Positions 44,546 to 64,000 of a DNA stretch of 64,000 nt are shown here, in pieces. Source of the DNA: Tubiluchus corallicola (lineage: Eukaryota > Priapulida > Priapulimorpha > Priapulimorphida > Tubiluchidae); the NCBI GenBank assembly GCA_030141605.1, contig JAQGDQ010000005.1, positions 1,550,180 to 1,614,179 of the forward strand, read 5' to 3'. Each line of letters starts with the position of its first letter. The stretch's first letter is position 1. The notes beneath the pieces are model-generated. The model had not been told where the DNA came from. It saw only the letters and a list, made by a program, of their open reading frames with translations, and did not search any database. Made by a program: the position numbers and the translations under genes.

Positions 44546-44958
44546 CTTTGATTTAGAAAATGAGGGGTATATTCTGGACACTGGGTATATTCTAGTCTAG
44601 CCCACTTTATAGCCAAGGATGTATACTGGCCTAGTCCAAACTATACCATGGGTATTAAACAGCCTAGCCTGGAATAACCCCGGGTACACTCTGGACATAG
44701 AACATGAATGATCATTGTAAGGTCCATTACATTTTACTTAGCTTTCAACATTTTTCACACCAGTTTTTAAGATTAAAATATATTTTAGCAAGGATATAAT
44801 GGATTTTTCATCTGGTTATATGAATACTAGCTGCTATATACAGCATTTACATGTATCACTCTGGGTATGTGCTTAAATCTGTGTATGTTCATAAAACTGT
44901 TTAACTTGATTTTGCATTCTTATAACATTTTTGTTCATTTTTTAGATATTTTCCGAAT

Positions 44959-63891
<18,933 letters not shown>

Positions 63892-64000
63892 GTATTTAAC
63901 TCGCTTAAGTTTTGGTCTCGTGTTTCTTGTGCTTAAATTTTGGGGCAATATTGTTTAATCTTTTCAAAATAGAAATGACACTTATTTGTGTTATACTGTT

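Larger units (their letters stand above)
43093..44695. mobile_element. 1.6 kb element: OTU-like ORF between inverted palindromic arrays
   Basis: Both ends match: TCCAGAATATACCCGGG on the left and TCCAGAGTGTACCCGGG in reverse complement on the right. Inward from each end are about 3.5 units of a ~34 bp repeat (left to ~43215, right from ~44563), each with a small palindrome like ATACCCGGGTAT and ending in a CCTAG-like motif. The arrays face each other. Between them lies the OTU-like ORF and an AAT microsatellite (44474-44545). No target duplication is clear. This looks like a DNA element, not a retroelement; its superfamily is unknown. Confidence 0.55.

Overview
This 64 kb window is animal (metazoan) nuclear DNA. 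It is AT-rich. Its genes are cut into many short exons with GT-AG junctions and carry poly(A) signals. The proteins are unmistakably animal: RNA polymerase III subunit RPC5, RNF216/TRIAD3, SURF4 and non-erythroid alpha-spectrin. Alpha-spectrin lacks the calpain/calmodulin insert of vertebrates, so a non-vertebrate animal is likely. The species cannot be fixed from the sequence. I traced exons by hand from splice sites, reading phase and similarity to the known families; no database search was possible.

Layout. 196-9592 (+): POLR3E, 14 exons, its first ~55 residues lie before the window. 10891-14008 (-): a seven-exon gene that I cannot identify, tail-to-tail with POLR3E and overlapping RNF216 head-on; its last exon holds an in-frame UGA. 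13875-27678 (+): RNF216, complete, 17 coding exons, with a long 3' UTR to about 29,750. 31134-39401 (-): SURF4, complete, five exons. 41,690-63,891 (+): SPTAN1, with a probable non-coding first exon near 41,700 and 39 coding exons from 44959; only the last ~42 residues lie past the window end.

The introns and gaps are full of transposon debris: three copies of a pogo/Tigger-like element (one with a vestigial CENP-B-type transposase start), several hAT-like non-autonomous elements, a pair of short elements with degenerate telomere-like repeats, a foldback element built on a tRNA-like core, a non-LTR retrotransposon relic, a ~560 bp dispersed repeat, and a long inverted repeat that brackets the putative SPTAN1 first exon. 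In SPTAN1 intron 1 lies a 1.6 kb element in which an interrupted OTU-protease-like ORF sits between inverted arrays of ~34 bp palindromic repeats.

The genes are housekeeping genes without an obvious shared pathway: Pol III transcription, RBR-type ubiquitin ligation, ER cargo export, and the membrane skeleton. The items most worth following are the unidentified minus-strand gene and the OTU element.
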